Origin: Frigoribacterium sp. PvP032
GTDB taxonomy: Bacteria > Actinomycetota > Actinomycetes > Actinomycetales > Microbacteriaceae
NCBI RefSeq assembly: GCF_017833035.1
Contig: NZ_JAFIBM010000001.1
Coordinates: forward strand, 2,687,762 to 2,751,761
DNA length: 64,000 nt
Direction: 5' to 3'
The notes beneath the pieces were generated by a model. The model did no database searches. It was not told the DNA's origin and saw only the letters and a list, made by a program, of their open reading frames with translations. Both the position numbers and the translations under genes were made by a program. Below are positions 1 through 7,589 of the stretch, one piece after another. The number at the start of each line of letters is the position of its first letter. Within the stretch, counting starts at the first letter, position 1.

Positions 1-153
1 GATGGCGAGCTGCTTGATGGGGAACTCGGCGTGCGACAGGCGCTCGACGACCGCCTGGGCCTCGGGGTAGCTGGCGTACGTCCCGAGGACGTCGCCCCTC
101 GGCAGGGTCGGGATGCTCGGCGCTCGGCGGCCCCACGGGCTCGGGTTCGTCAT
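1..153 (-). CDS. General stress protein (YflT-like), 5' end only
   Basis: The reverse strand reads from an ATG at 153 through 51 codons with no stop and runs off the window start, so only the N-terminus is present. The peptide contains GDVLGTYASYPEAQAVVERL followed by a segment FPIKQLAI. This is the usual start of the actinobacterial 'general stress protein' family with a YflT/heat-induced stress domain (beta strand, helix, then 'V.Ri.FPi..laI'). It is transcribed away from the magnesium-related gene that follows. The family assignment rests on N-terminal resemblance only; the membrane part that often follows in actinobacterial homologues lies outside the window. Confidence 0.7.
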   Translation of the reverse strand, partial: MTNPSPWGRRAPSIPTLPRGDVLGTYASYPEAQAVVERLSHAEFPIKQLAI

Positions 154-224
154 GAGAGCAGTGAAACACGTCGACCCGGGCGACAGCACGCGGCACGGTC
201 GGGCTGAGCGACTAACTTGGAGGC

Positions 225-1562
225 GTGAGCGCCACCAGAGTCTTCGTCGCCCGTCTCGCCGGGTGCTCCGTCTTCGACCCCGCCGGCGACAAGGTGGGCA
301 AGGTCAGGGACGTCCTCGTCGTCTACCGCCGTGACGACCCGCCGAGGGTCGTCGGCCTGATCGTCGAGGTCCCCGGCAAGCGTCGCGTGTTCGTCAGCAT
401 CGGCCGCGTCACGAGCATCGGCTCGGGGCAGATCATCACGAGCGGCACCATCACGCTGCGTCGCTTCGAGCAGCGCGGCGGCGAGACCCGCGTCATCGCC
501 GAGATGCTCGGCCGCAGGGTCTCGCTGCGTCGCGACGGCGGCCGCGCCGTCGTCGAGGACGTCGCGATCGACGAGGTCAGCGAGGGCGACTGGGAGATCG
601 GGCAGCTGTTCCTGCGGCGCCCCAAGACCACGCCGTCGCCGTTCGGCAAGGGCCCCACCGCGTTCGCCACGTGGGACGAGGTGACAGAGGAGAACGAGCC
701 CGGCGAGGCCCAGAGCGCCGAGCACCTCATCGCCGCCTACTCCGACCTCGTGCCCGCCGACCTCGCCAACACGCTGCTCGACCTGACCCCCGAGCGCCGC
801 CTCGAGGTCGCCTCCGAGCTGTCCGACGACCGTCTCGCCGACGTGCTCGAGGAGCTGCCGGAGGACGAGCAGGTCGAGATCTTCTCGCAGCTCGACGACC
901 AGCGCGCCGCAGGCGTGCTCGACCAGATGCAGCCCGACGACGCCGCAGACCTCATGTCCCAGCTCGGCGACGAGCGCAAGGAGCAGCTGCTCCAGCTGAT
1001 GGAGCCGGAGGAGGCGGACGACGTCCGCATGCTGCTCAGCTACGACGCCGACACCGCCGGCGGGCTGATGACCACCGAGCCGGTCATCGTCTCGGCCGAC
1101 GCGACCGTGGCCGAGGGCCTCGCCCTCATCCGTCGCCACGAGCTGGCACCGGCGCTCGGGGCCGCCGTGTGCGTGACGCTGCCGCCGTACGAGCCGCCGA
1201 CCGGGCGGTTCCTCGGCATGGTGCACTTCCAGCGGATGCTCCGCTACCCGCCGAACGAGCGGCTCGGCACGCTGCTCGACCAGCAGCTCGAGCCCGTCCA
1301 CGTCGACGCGACCGCCCTCGAGGTCACCCGGGTGATGGCGACCTACAACCTCGTCAGCGTGCCCGTCGTCGACGCCGCCCACCGCCTCGTCGGGGTGGTG
1401 ACCATCGACGACGTCCTGGACCACGTGCTGCCCGACGACTGGCGCAGCAACGACCAGGACAGACCGCTCAGCCGCTCTCGGTCACGCGCCCGCCGCGCCC
1501 CCCTGACCACCACCCCGACCACGCCCACGACCCCGAGGAGGACCACCGGTGGCACGCGATAA
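225..1562 (+). CDS. MgtE N-terminal domain and CBS-pair protein without a channel domain
   Basis: 445 residues. The GTG start is chosen for the GGAGG just upstream. Residues 1-150 form a beta-rich PRC-barrel-like region. Residues about 165-275 are an MgtE-N superhelical domain with repeated acidic helices (SDDRLADVLEELPEDEQ, then DPDDAADLM-type repeats). It continues into YDADTAGGLMT, the classical MgtE junction, and a CBS pair to about residue 405. In true MgtE a five-helix Mg2+ channel follows; here the protein ends in a short basic tail, so it cannot conduct ions by itself. It overlaps the next gene (DUF1003 membrane protein) by 14 bp, and Mrp follows, so the three are likely cotranscribed. 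Inference: a cytosolic Mg2+ or nucleotide sensor that may act on a membrane partner. Confidence 0.85.
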   Translation: MSATRVFVARLAGCSVFDPAGDKVGKVRDVLVVYRRDDPPRVVGLIVEVPGKRRVFVSIGRVTSIGSGQIITSGTITLRRFEQRGGETRVIAEMLGRRVSLRRDGGRAVVEDVAIDEVSEGDWEIGQLFLRRPKTTPSPFGKGPTAFATWDEVTEENEPGEAQSAEHLIAAYSDLVPADLANTLLDLTPERRLEVASELSDDRLADVLEELPEDEQVEIFSQLDDQRAAGVLDQMQPDDAADLMSQLGDERKEQLLQLMEPEEADDVRMLLSYDADTAGGLMTTEPVIVSADATVAEGLALIRRHELAPALGAAVCVTLPPYEPPTGRFLGMVHFQRMLRYPPNERLGTLLDQQLEPVHVDATALEVTRVMATYNLVSVPVVDAAHRLVGVVTIDDVLDHVLPDDWRSNDQDRPLSRSRSRARRAPLTTTPTTPTTPRRTTGGTR

Positions 1563-2091
1563 CCGCAGCACGGTCCGCCTCGACTCCCCCAAGGGCCTCC
1601 GCACCCGCGTCCTCCCCGGCAGGAGGCGCGCGGGCCGCGACCGGTTCGGCCGCGCCACCGAGGCGATCGCGCGGGCGATGGGCACGCCGCAGTTCCTGCT
1701 CGCCCTCACGGGCTTCTGCGTCCTCTGGATGGTCTACAACACGACGGCGCCCGAGAGCATCCGCTTCGACAGCGCGGCCATCGGCTTCACGGCGCTGACG
1801 CTGATCCTGTCGCTCCAGGCCTCGTACGCGGCGCCCCTCATCCTCCTCGCGCAGAACCGCCAGGACGACCGCGACCGCGTGCAGTTCGAGCAGGACCGCC
1901 AGCGCGCCGAGCGCAACCTCGCCGACACCGAGTACCTCGCCCGCGAGGTCGTCGCCCTGCGCATCGCGATCCGCGACATGGCCAGCAAGGACTTCATCCG
2001 CGCCGAGCTGCGCAGCCTGCTGGACGAGATCGACCGTCGCGAGGACGAGTCGACGGCGGCGAGCAGCACGGACGACGCGTCTCGTGGCTGA
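1549..2091 (+). CDS. DUF1003 family membrane protein
   Basis: 180 residues, GTG start with GAGGAG upstream, lying inside the end of the preceding gene. A basic N-terminus is followed by two membrane segments, about residues 49-64 (FLLALTGFCVLWMVYN) and 80-100 (ending SLQASYAAPLILLAQNRQ). A long charged helix DRDRVQFEQDRQRAERNLADTE comes next. The 'QASxAAPxIL.AQNRQ..RDR' signature is diagnostic of DUF1003. Function is unknown in the family. Tight coupling to a channel-less MgtE-N/CBS protein suggests it may be that protein's membrane partner, which is inference. Confidence 0.9.
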   Translation: MARDNRSTVRLDSPKGLRTRVLPGRRRAGRDRFGRATEAIARAMGTPQFLLALTGFCVLWMVYNTTAPESIRFDSAAIGFTALTLILSLQASYAAPLILLAQNRQDDRDRVQFEQDRQRAERNLADTEYLAREVVALRIAIRDMASKDFIRAELRSLLDEIDRREDESTAASSTDDASRG

Positions 2092-3277
2092 CGTCGGCAC
2101 CGGGCTCGCGGGAGGCGCCTCCTCGGCTGCCGGCACGAGCTCCGCCGCCGATCGCGTGCGCACGGCGCTCGGCTCGGTGCTCGACCCGGAGATCCGTCGA
2201 CCGGTCACCGAGCTCGACATGATCGGCGACGTGTCGGTCGACGCGGCGGGCGCGGCGACCGTCGCCGTGAAGCTGACCATCGTCGGCTGCCCCGCGGCCG
2301 ACACCATCGAGCGCGACGTGCGCGCGGCGACCGCCTCGGTCGACGGCGTCACGGACGTGACGGTCGACGTCACCGTCATGACGAAGGAGGAGCGGCACGC
2401 GCTCACCGAGAAGCTCCGGGCCGGCAGGGGTGCCCGCGTGCAGCAGTTCGGGCCCGACTCGTTGACGCGCGTCATCGCCGTCACCAGCGGCAAGGGAGGC
2501 GTGGGCAAGTCGACCGTGACCGCCAACCTGGCCGTCTCGCTCGCGGCCCGCGGCCTGTCGGTCGGCATCGTCGACGCCGACGTCTACGGCTTCAGCATCC
2601 CGGGCCTGCTCGGCCTCGTCGGCCCGGACGGCGCCGCCGTGAAGCCCACGCAGGTCGACGACATGATCCTGCCGCCCGTCGCCCACGGCGTGAAGGTCAT
2701 CTCGATCGGGATGTTCGTCGACGACTCGTCCGTCGCGGTCGCCTGGCGCGGCCCCATGCTGCACCGCACCATCCAGCAGTTCCTCACCGACGTGTTCTTC
2801 GGCGACCTCGACGTGCTGCTGCTCGACCTTCCGCCCGGCACCGGCGACGTCGCCATCTCGGTCGGGCAGCTGCTGCCCCACGCCGAGGTGCTCGTCGTCA
2901 CGACGCCGCAGCCCGCGGCGGCCGACGTCGCCGAGCGCAGCGGTGTCGTCGCCCGCCAGACCGGCCAGCGCCTCCTCGGCGTGGTCGAGAACATGGCCGG
3001 GCTGGCCCAGCCGGACGGGACCGTCCTCGAGCTGTTCGGCACGGGAGGCGGCGCCGAGACCGCACGCCGCCTCTCGGCCGGGCAGGAGGCCGAGGTGCCG
3101 CTGCTCGCCAGCGTGCCGCTCAGCCTCGGGCTGCGCGAGGGCGGCGACCTCGGCGCCCCCGTCGTCGTCGCGGCGCCGGAAGACCCCGCGGCGCGCGTCA
3201 TCGACGCTCTCGCCGGCATCCTCGCGGTGCGGCCGCGCAGCCTCGTCGGCCGACGGCTCGGCCTCAGCGTCAGCTGA
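2084..3277 (+). CDS. mrp: Mrp/NBP35-family P-loop ATPase (iron-sulfur carrier type)
   Basis: 397 residues, GTG start overlapping the DUF1003 stop by 8 bp. An N-terminal DUF59 (MIP18-like) domain spans about 25-105 with the GCP motif near residue 69. The deviant Walker A SGKGGVGKST sits near residues 134-143. Family members bind and transfer Fe-S clusters using ATP. Where Gram-negative Mrp/ApbC carries a C-terminal CxxC, this protein reads ENMAGLAQPDGTVLELFG, with no cysteines. That loss is, as I recall, shared by actinobacterial Mrp proteins. Without the CxxC, cluster binding would need another ligand, so the 'carrier' label is by homology only. Confidence 0.9.
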   Translation: MADVGTGLAGGASSAAGTSSAADRVRTALGSVLDPEIRRPVTELDMIGDVSVDAAGAATVAVKLTIVGCPAADTIERDVRAATASVDGVTDVTVDVTVMTKEERHALTEKLRAGRGARVQQFGPDSLTRVIAVTSGKGGVGKSTVTANLAVSLAARGLSVGIVDADVYGFSIPGLLGLVGPDGAAVKPTQVDDMILPPVAHGVKVISIGMFVDDSSVAVAWRGPMLHRTIQQFLTDVFFGDLDVLLLDLPPGTGDVAISVGQLLPHAEVLVVTTPQPAAADVAERSGVVARQTGQRLLGVVENMAGLAQPDGTVLELFGTGGGAETARRLSAGQEAEVPLLASVPLSLGLREGGDLGAPVVVAAPEDPAARVIDALAGILAVRPRSLVGRRLGLSVS

Positions 3278-3286
3278 CGCGTCGGT

Positions 3287-3343
3287 CGAGTTGCCCCGGA
3301 TGGTGCCCCGCACACGAACGGAGCAGCGATCCGGGGCAACTCG
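3287..3343. repeat. Interrupted 15-bp inverted repeat after mrp
   Basis: CGAGTTGCCCCGGAT at 3287-3301 is mirrored exactly by ATCCGGGGCAACTCG at 3329-3343, with a 27-nt loop. It begins 9 nt after the mrp stop and is separate from the terminator hairpin just downstream. It may be a terminator or a REP-like element. Confidence 0.75.
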
Positions 3344-3372
3344 AACCTCGCGACATGCGGCGCCCGGGTGCA

Positions 3373-3408
3373 CGAGAGGCCCCCGTGCGCGTGCACGGGG
3401 GCCTCTCG
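3373..3408. terminator. Strong hairpin terminator
   Basis: A perfect 16-bp stem, CGAGAGGCCCCCGTGC (3373-3388) with its complement (3393-3408), and a 4-nt loop. It lies between mrp (+) and the minus-strand small gene, so it could serve both. A U-tract is weak, as is common in high-GC actinobacteria. Confidence 0.75.
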
Positions 3409-3527
3409 GGTGTCTCGTTCGCTCGCCTCTCGCGGGCGGCCGCGCTCAGGAGGAGACGCGACCTGCCCGCCTGCGCGTCATCGGTTCCAGCACGGACCGA
3501 CGACGGGAGGAGGCGGCGACGAGCCGA

Positions 3528-3650
3528 CTAGGACCAGCGGGTGAAGGTGCGGGTCGGGATGGCGCGGTAACCGTCACGGGCGACCGAGACGACGGATCCG
3601 ACGATGCCGATGCTCGCGGCGACGGCCAGGACGATGATTCCGATGAACAT
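3528..3650 (-). CDS. 40-residue single-pass membrane protein, unknown function
   Basis: A short ORF with ATG at 3650 and a purine-rich AGAGAAGAAA immediately before it. The product starts MFIGIIVLAVAASIGIVGSVV, one membrane helix, followed by a basic cytosolic tail (VARDGYRAIPTRTFTRWS). It is divergent from the LysR gene at 3895 across a 244-nt gap. The 'VARDGYR..PTR' tail resembles small ORFs I associate with LysR genes in Microbacteriaceae, but I cannot name a family. Codons are as GC-rich as the neighbours', and the hydrophobic-then-basic layout supports a real gene. Confidence 0.6.
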   Translation of the reverse strand: MFIGIIVLAVAASIGIVGSVVSVARDGYRAIPTRTFTRWS

Positions 3651-3882
3651 TTTCTTCTCTTTGTCTGCGCTGTCGCGCGGTGTGGGCAGGACGATCGACC
3701 GCCTCCCGGACCGGATCGTGCGGGGGCACGACGACAGGTCTGGCAGGCGGTCGGTCAGCCTCGTTGCGGATGCTCGGGACCAGGTCGACCGAGCGGAGAG
3801 GGCATGGGGTCCCTCTGATGACAAGATCAAGTGTGCGCCTCGACAAAGGGAAGCACAACCATGCTTTTCTACCGTGACACCG

Positions 3883-3888
3883 TAGAAT
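3883..3888 (+). promoter_or_regulatory. -10 element of a leaderless promoter for the LysR gene
   Basis: TAGAAT lies 6 nt before the ATG at 3895, so transcription should start at or next to the start codon. No ribosome-binding site is present upstream, which fits a leaderless mRNA. The -35 region is not clear. Confidence 0.6.
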
Positions 3889-3894
3889 CGCTAC

Positions 3895-4809
3895 ATGGAC
3901 GTCAAGAGGCTCGAACTGCTCAGGGAACTCGCCGAGCGGGGCAGCATCGCCGCCGTCGCCAAGGCCACGCACCGCACGCCGTCGGCCGTCTCGCAGCAGC
4001 TCAAGGTGCTCGAGAAGGAGGCCGGGGTCGCCCTGACCGAGCGCGTGGGCCGCGGCGTCGTCCTCACGGGCTCGGGCCGCGTCCTCGCCCAGACCGCCAC
4101 CGACGTCGCCGTCGCCCTCGAGCGCGCGCAGGCGGTCTGGGCCGACTTCGTCGCGACGCCCCAGGGCGAGGTCACCCTCGCGACCTTCCCCACCGGCGGC
4201 CAGATGCTGCTCCCCGGGCTGCTCCGCACCATCGCCGAGACGCCGGGGCTGACGGTCGTGGCGACCGACCACGACCCGTCGATCCTCGAGTTCGCCGACC
4301 TCGCCGCCGACCACGACGTCGTCGTCGCGCACTCCCCCGACGGGCGCGCCTGGCGCGGACGCGGGCTGGTCACGGTCCCGCTGCTCACCGAGCCCCTCGA
4401 CGTCGCGCTGCCGGCCGACCACCGCCTCGCGGGACGGGCCTCGCTCTCGCCCGGGGACCTCGAGGGCGAGACGTGGATAGGGGTCCCGACGGACTTCCCG
4501 TTCGAGTGGGTCTACCGCGAGATCGAGCGCGTCACGGGCAGCCCCGTGCGCGTCGCCCAGCGCTTCAGCGACACCAAGGTCACCGAGTCGCTCGTGGGCG
4601 CCGGCCTCGGCATCGCCGTGCTGCCGCGGTTCACCGCGAAGGAGGCGCGGGACGACATGGTCCTGCTGCCCCTCGAGAGCATCCGGGCCGTCCGCTACGT
4701 CTCGGTGCTGATGCGTCGTGACCGTGCGGAGCGACCGTCGGTGCGACGGGTCGTCGACGCCCTGCGGGCCGAGGCCTCACGCGTCGCCGCGCTGCACGGC
4801 GGAGTCTGA
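3895..4809 (+). CDS. LysR-family transcriptional regulator
   Basis: 304 residues. The N-terminal winged helix-turn-helix (residues 1-60) reads RLELLRELAERGSIAAVAKA, then HRTPSAVSQQLKVLEKEAGV, the standard LysR recognition helix. The rest is a periplasmic-binding-like effector domain (FPTGGQMLLPGLLRTI at its start). Start choice: ATG 6 nt after a TAGAAT -10 box. It lies divergent from a 40-residue membrane protein. LysR regulators commonly control a divergent neighbour and themselves, but no target is obvious beyond that small gene. The effector is unknown. Confidence 0.9.
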   Translation: MDVKRLELLRELAERGSIAAVAKATHRTPSAVSQQLKVLEKEAGVALTERVGRGVVLTGSGRVLAQTATDVAVALERAQAVWADFVATPQGEVTLATFPTGGQMLLPGLLRTIAETPGLTVVATDHDPSILEFADLAADHDVVVAHSPDGRAWRGRGLVTVPLLTEPLDVALPADHRLAGRASLSPGDLEGETWIGVPTDFPFEWVYREIERVTGSPVRVAQRFSDTKVTESLVGAGLGIAVLPRFTAKEARDDMVLLPLESIRAVRYVSVLMRRDRAERPSVRRVVDALRAEASRVAALHGGV

Positions 4810-4835
4810 GGGGACGACACCGGCGGGCAGGTCGA

Positions 4836-5243
4836 CTAGGTCGCCTCCGCGTCCCACGGGGGGACCTCGCCGACGGCGAGCGGCTCGGGCGCCGGGCGCG
4901 GGCCCCCGCCGGGGAGGCCGACGGACACCGCGGCCGCCGTCGCCGGGGCCATCGCCCCCGACACCGGCTTCGTGGCCGCCTCGGGGGCGTCGAGCAGGGC
5001 GTCGCGGATGATGCGCCGGGGGTCGTACTGCCGAGGGTCGAGCTTCTGCCACTCGACCTCGTCGAACTCGGGCCCCATCTCGTCGCGCATGCGGGCCTTG
5101 GCGCCGTTGGCCATGTCGCGCAGGCTACGGACGAGCTGGGCCAGCTTGGAGGCGTAGCCGGGCAGGCGCTCGGGGCCGAGGAGGAAGACGGCGAGCACGC
5201 CGATCACCAGCAGCTTGTCGAACGTCAGACCGAACAGGGACAC
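4836..5243 (-). CDS. tatB: Sec-independent protein translocase TatB
   Basis: 135 residues, GTG start. N-terminal membrane helix FDKLLVIGVLAVFLLGPERLP with the hallmark GPERLP turn, followed by an amphipathic helix (ASKLAQLVRSLRDMANGAKARMRDEMG) and a Pro/Ala-rich tail. TatB forms the substrate receptor with TatC for twin-arginine exported proteins; EfeB encoded in this window is a probable client. It stands alone, not with tatA/tatC, and is divergent from an O-methyltransferase 62 bp away. The same pairing of a lone tatB near an O-methyltransferase gene occurs in mycobacteria, there flanking sigE. Confidence 0.9.
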   Translation of the reverse strand: MSLFGLTFDKLLVIGVLAVFLLGPERLPGYASKLAQLVRSLRDMANGAKARMRDEMGPEFDEVEWQKLDPRQYDPRRIIRDALLDAPEAATKPVSGAMAPATAAAVSVGLPGGGPRPAPEPLAVGEVPPWDAEAT

Positions 5244-5305
5244 GCATGCAGACTAACGTCTGCCCCCGACAGCCAGCCCCTAGGCTTGGGCACCGAGGAG
5301 TGAGT

Positions 5306-5932
5306 GTGTCGCAGATCGAATCGAGCTGGAAGTTCGCGGAAGAACTCGTGACGGAGAGCGGACCGCTGGCCGAGGCCCGGCAGCATTCCCTCGAGGTCGG
5401 GGTCGAGGCCGTCTCCCCCGCCGTGGGCGCGCAGCTGGCCGTGGCCACCGCCTCGTCGCGGGCCAGGAGCATCATCGAGATCGGCACCGGCGTCGGCGTC
5501 AGCGGCCTCTGGTTGCTCACCGGTGCGCCCGACGCGACCCTCACCTCCATCGACCGCGAGATCGAGCACCAGCAGGCCGCCAGGGACGCCTACCTGCGCG
5601 GCGGTGTCCACGCCGCCCGCGTGCGGCTGATCACGGGCCGTGCGGCCGAGGTGCTGCCGCGCATGAACGAGAACAGCTACGACGTCGTCTTCGTCGACGC
5701 CGACCCCGGCTCCGTCATCGAGTACGTCGAGCACGGGCTCCGCATGGCCCGCCCCGGCGGCCTCGTGCTCGTGGCGCACGCCCTGTGGCACGGCGCGGTG
5801 GCCAACCCCGCCCGGCGCGACGCGACCACGACCGGGTTCCGCACCCTGCTCACCGAGGTGTCGACGTCCCCGGCCGTGATCAGCTCGCTGTCGACGGCGG
5901 GCGACGGGCTCCTCCAGCTCGTCAAGCGCTGA
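5306..5932 (+). CDS. SAM-dependent O-methyltransferase (Rv1220c-like)
   Basis: 208 residues from a GTG at 5306 with GAGGAG ending 5 nt upstream; an upstream in-frame ATG at 5246 has no such site. Motif I, EIGTGVGVSG, is at about residues 57-66, followed by an acidic loop (TSIDREIEHQQAARDAYL) and the family's FVDADPGSVIEYVE strand. This matches the class I, catechol-type O-methyltransferases. The substrate is unknown; the mycobacterial relative next to sigE is likewise uncharacterised as far as I recall. Divergent from tatB. Confidence 0.88.
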   Translation: MSQIESSWKFAEELVTESGPLAEARQHSLEVGVEAVSPAVGAQLAVATASSRARSIIEIGTGVGVSGLWLLTGAPDATLTSIDREIEHQQAARDAYLRGGVHAARVRLITGRAAEVLPRMNENSYDVVFVDADPGSVIEYVEHGLRMARPGGLVLVAHALWHGAVANPARRDATTTGFRTLLTEVSTSPAVISSLSTAGDGLLQLVKR

Positions 5933-6001
5933 CGCCTCCGGGCCCGGGGCTCTGGGTCCGGCACCCTGGGCCCGGCACCCGCACGTCGGCGCTCGCACGC
6001 C

Positions 6002-6035
6002 GACGCCCCGCCAGCCAGTTGGCCGACGGGGCGTC
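6002..6035. terminator. Bidirectional terminator hairpin
   Basis: GACGCCCCG (6002-6010) pairs with CGGGGCGTC (6027-6035), with further GCC/GGC pairing inside the loop. It lies between the convergent O-methyltransferase and DUF3117 genes and can terminate both. Confidence 0.7.
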
Positions 6036-6058
6036 GAGGGTGATGCGGGAGGTCGTGC

Positions 6059-6229
6059 CTAGTCGCCGACGACGTTCGCCAGCGCGTCGTGGAGCTCTCG
6101 TGCTTCGTCGTCGTTGACCGACACCACGAGGCGGCCGCCACCTTCGAGCGGAACACGCACGATGATGAGACGGCCCTCCTTCACGGCCTCCATAGGCCCG
6201 TCGCCGGTCCTCGGCTTCATGGCTGCCAT
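6059..6229 (-). CDS. DUF3117 protein (56 residues)
   Basis: Reads MAAMKPRTGDGPMEAVKEGR, then LIIVRVPLEGGGRLVVSVNDDEA and a short helix ending NVVGD. This is the nearly invariant DUF3117 family, about 55 residues long and found across actinobacteria (Rv1211 in M. tuberculosis, by recollection). No function is established. The compact beta-beta-helix layout and lack of export signal indicate a cytosolic protein. Start ATG at 6229 is supported by family length; a second in-frame Met is 3 codons downstream. It is convergent with the O-methyltransferase and shares its terminator. Confidence 0.93.
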   Translation of the reverse strand: MAAMKPRTGDGPMEAVKEGRLIIVRVPLEGGGRLVVSVNDDEARELHDALANVVGD

Positions 6230-6314
6230 CAGATAGTCCCCTTTCGCGAAGATTCAGATCCCATTATCTGTGATTCTCCCGCTGAGACCTAAACAAGAGG
6301 AGGCGTCACGTCGC

Positions 6315-7589
6315 TCACGGCGGCGTCCAGTCGTAGCCGTCCACCCACCAGCACCAGTCGATCCAGAGCCACTGACCCGCCACGAAGAGCAGGACGATCC
6401 CGATCCGCCAGGCCCTCGAGCGCGGCAGCGCGAGCACGCCGAGCAGCGGGAACAACGGCATCAGCAGGCGCCACGTGCTCGACTGGGGGAAGAACACGGC
6501 GAGCAGGTAGAGCGCGTAGGCGAGGCTCCAGAGCCGCAGGTCGACGCCGAGGCGTCGTCCCCACGGCCCGAGCAGGAGCACCCCGAAGACGATCAGCGAG
6601 ATCACCAGCAGAGCCACCCCCAGACCACCCGGGAACCACCAGTTCGCACCCTCGATCCAGGGCGTGAACGGCACGAGCGGGCCGTAGCCGATGTACGCCG
6701 AGCGCCAGGCGAGCTCGGTCTCGGTGTACGCGTCGAGCCTGCCGGTGACGAGACCCGCGACGAGCAGCCAGCCGACCCCGAAGACGGCGGTCGAGACCGT
6801 GGCGATCCCGGCGGCGAGCATCTCCCGACCCGGGAACGGGTCGTCGCGTCGGTGCCACCAGCGCCAGATCGTGTGCAGCCCCAGCGCGAGCGCCAGGGGC
6901 AGGGCGCCCGGTCGCGTGAACGACATGACGAGCACCACCGGCAGCATCGCGACGTAGCGCCGCCGCAGGAGGAGCAGCAGTGCGGCACACAGCAGGAAGA
7001 GGAACATCGACTCCGCGTAGGCCACCTGCAGCAGCGGGGACAACGGCGAGGCGCAGAAGAGCACGACGCCGAAGAGCGCCGTGCCCTCGGGCAGCACGTG
7101 CCTGAGGAGCTTGTGGAACAGCAGCGCCGTGCCGCCGGCGAAGGCGGTCGAGACGACCACCGCCAGCGTCGCGAAGGAGGCGCCGGTCAGCTCCATGAGA
7201 CCGCGGACGAGGAGAGGGTAGGCCGGCATGAACGCCCACGCGTTCTCGGCGACGTGGCCCGTCTCGGTGAGCGGCAGGGTCGACGGGTACCCGACCGCCG
7301 CGATGATGTAGTACCAGTGGCCGTCCCAGATGCTGGCGAAGCTCGCGTAGTCAGGGCTGGCCAGGGTCCAGGCGTTCGCGCCCTGGCGCTGCGCGAAGCT
7401 GACGAGCAGGGCCGTGCTGACGATGCGCGAGACGGCGAAGACTCCGAGCACGCGGGCCCACCACGGCAGCAGCCGCCAGCGCACGGTCAGCCGGCGGCGC
7501 ACGTCGGCGCCGCGCGAGCCCGGACGGAGCGACGACGCCGGACGGGCCGACGTCGCCGGGGACGGCCTCGTGGTCAGGCCGTCAGCCAC
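6315..7589 (-). CDS. Membrane mannosyltransferase of the PIG-V type
   Basis: 424 residues. The GTG at 7589 overlaps the dapE stop by 16 bp, implying translational coupling. Multipass membrane protein with about ten hydrophobic segments. The first lumenal loop carries SIWDGHWYYIIAAVGYP (WDG at residues 88-90), then a FMPAYPLLVRGL segment. The W-D-G-x-W-Y...GYP and F.P.YPLL motifs are typical of PIG-V/PimE-like GT-C enzymes, which use polyprenyl-phosphate-mannose and a catalytic Asp in the first loop (here D89). A role in lipoglycan or glycoprotein mannosylation is likely but the acceptor cannot be read from sequence. A basic, low-complexity N-terminus precedes the first helix. Confidence 0.75.
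   Translation of the reverse strand: MADGLTTRPSPATSARPASSLRPGSRGADVRRRLTVRWRLLPWWARVLGVFAVSRIVSTALLVSFAQRQGANAWTLASPDYASFASIWDGHWYYIIAAVGYPSTLPLTETGHVAENAWAFMPAYPLLVRGLMELTGASFATLAVVVSTAFAGGTALLFHKLLRHVLPEGTALFGVVLFCASPLSPLLQVAYAESMFLFLLCAALLLLLRRRYVAMLPVVLVMSFTRPGALPLALALGLHTIWRWWHRRDDPFPGREMLAAGIATVSTAVFGVGWLLVAGLVTGRLDAYTETELAWRSAYIGYGPLVPFTPWIEGANWWFPGGLGVALLVISLIVFGVLLLGPWGRRLGVDLRLWSLAYALYLLAVFFPQSSTWRLLMPLFPLLGVLALPRSRAWRIGIVLLFVAGQWLWIDWCWWVDGYDWTPP

Noticed and set aside
150-1424. Minus-strand 424-residue ORF opposite the MgtE-N/CBS gene
   Set aside because: His/Asp/Val-rich mirror of a strong family match; a shadow of GC-rich codon bias.
671-1798. Arg/Ala/Pro-rich 375-residue plus-strand ORF
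   Set aside because: Out-of-frame reading of the CBS and DUF1003 genes with typical Arg-rich noise.
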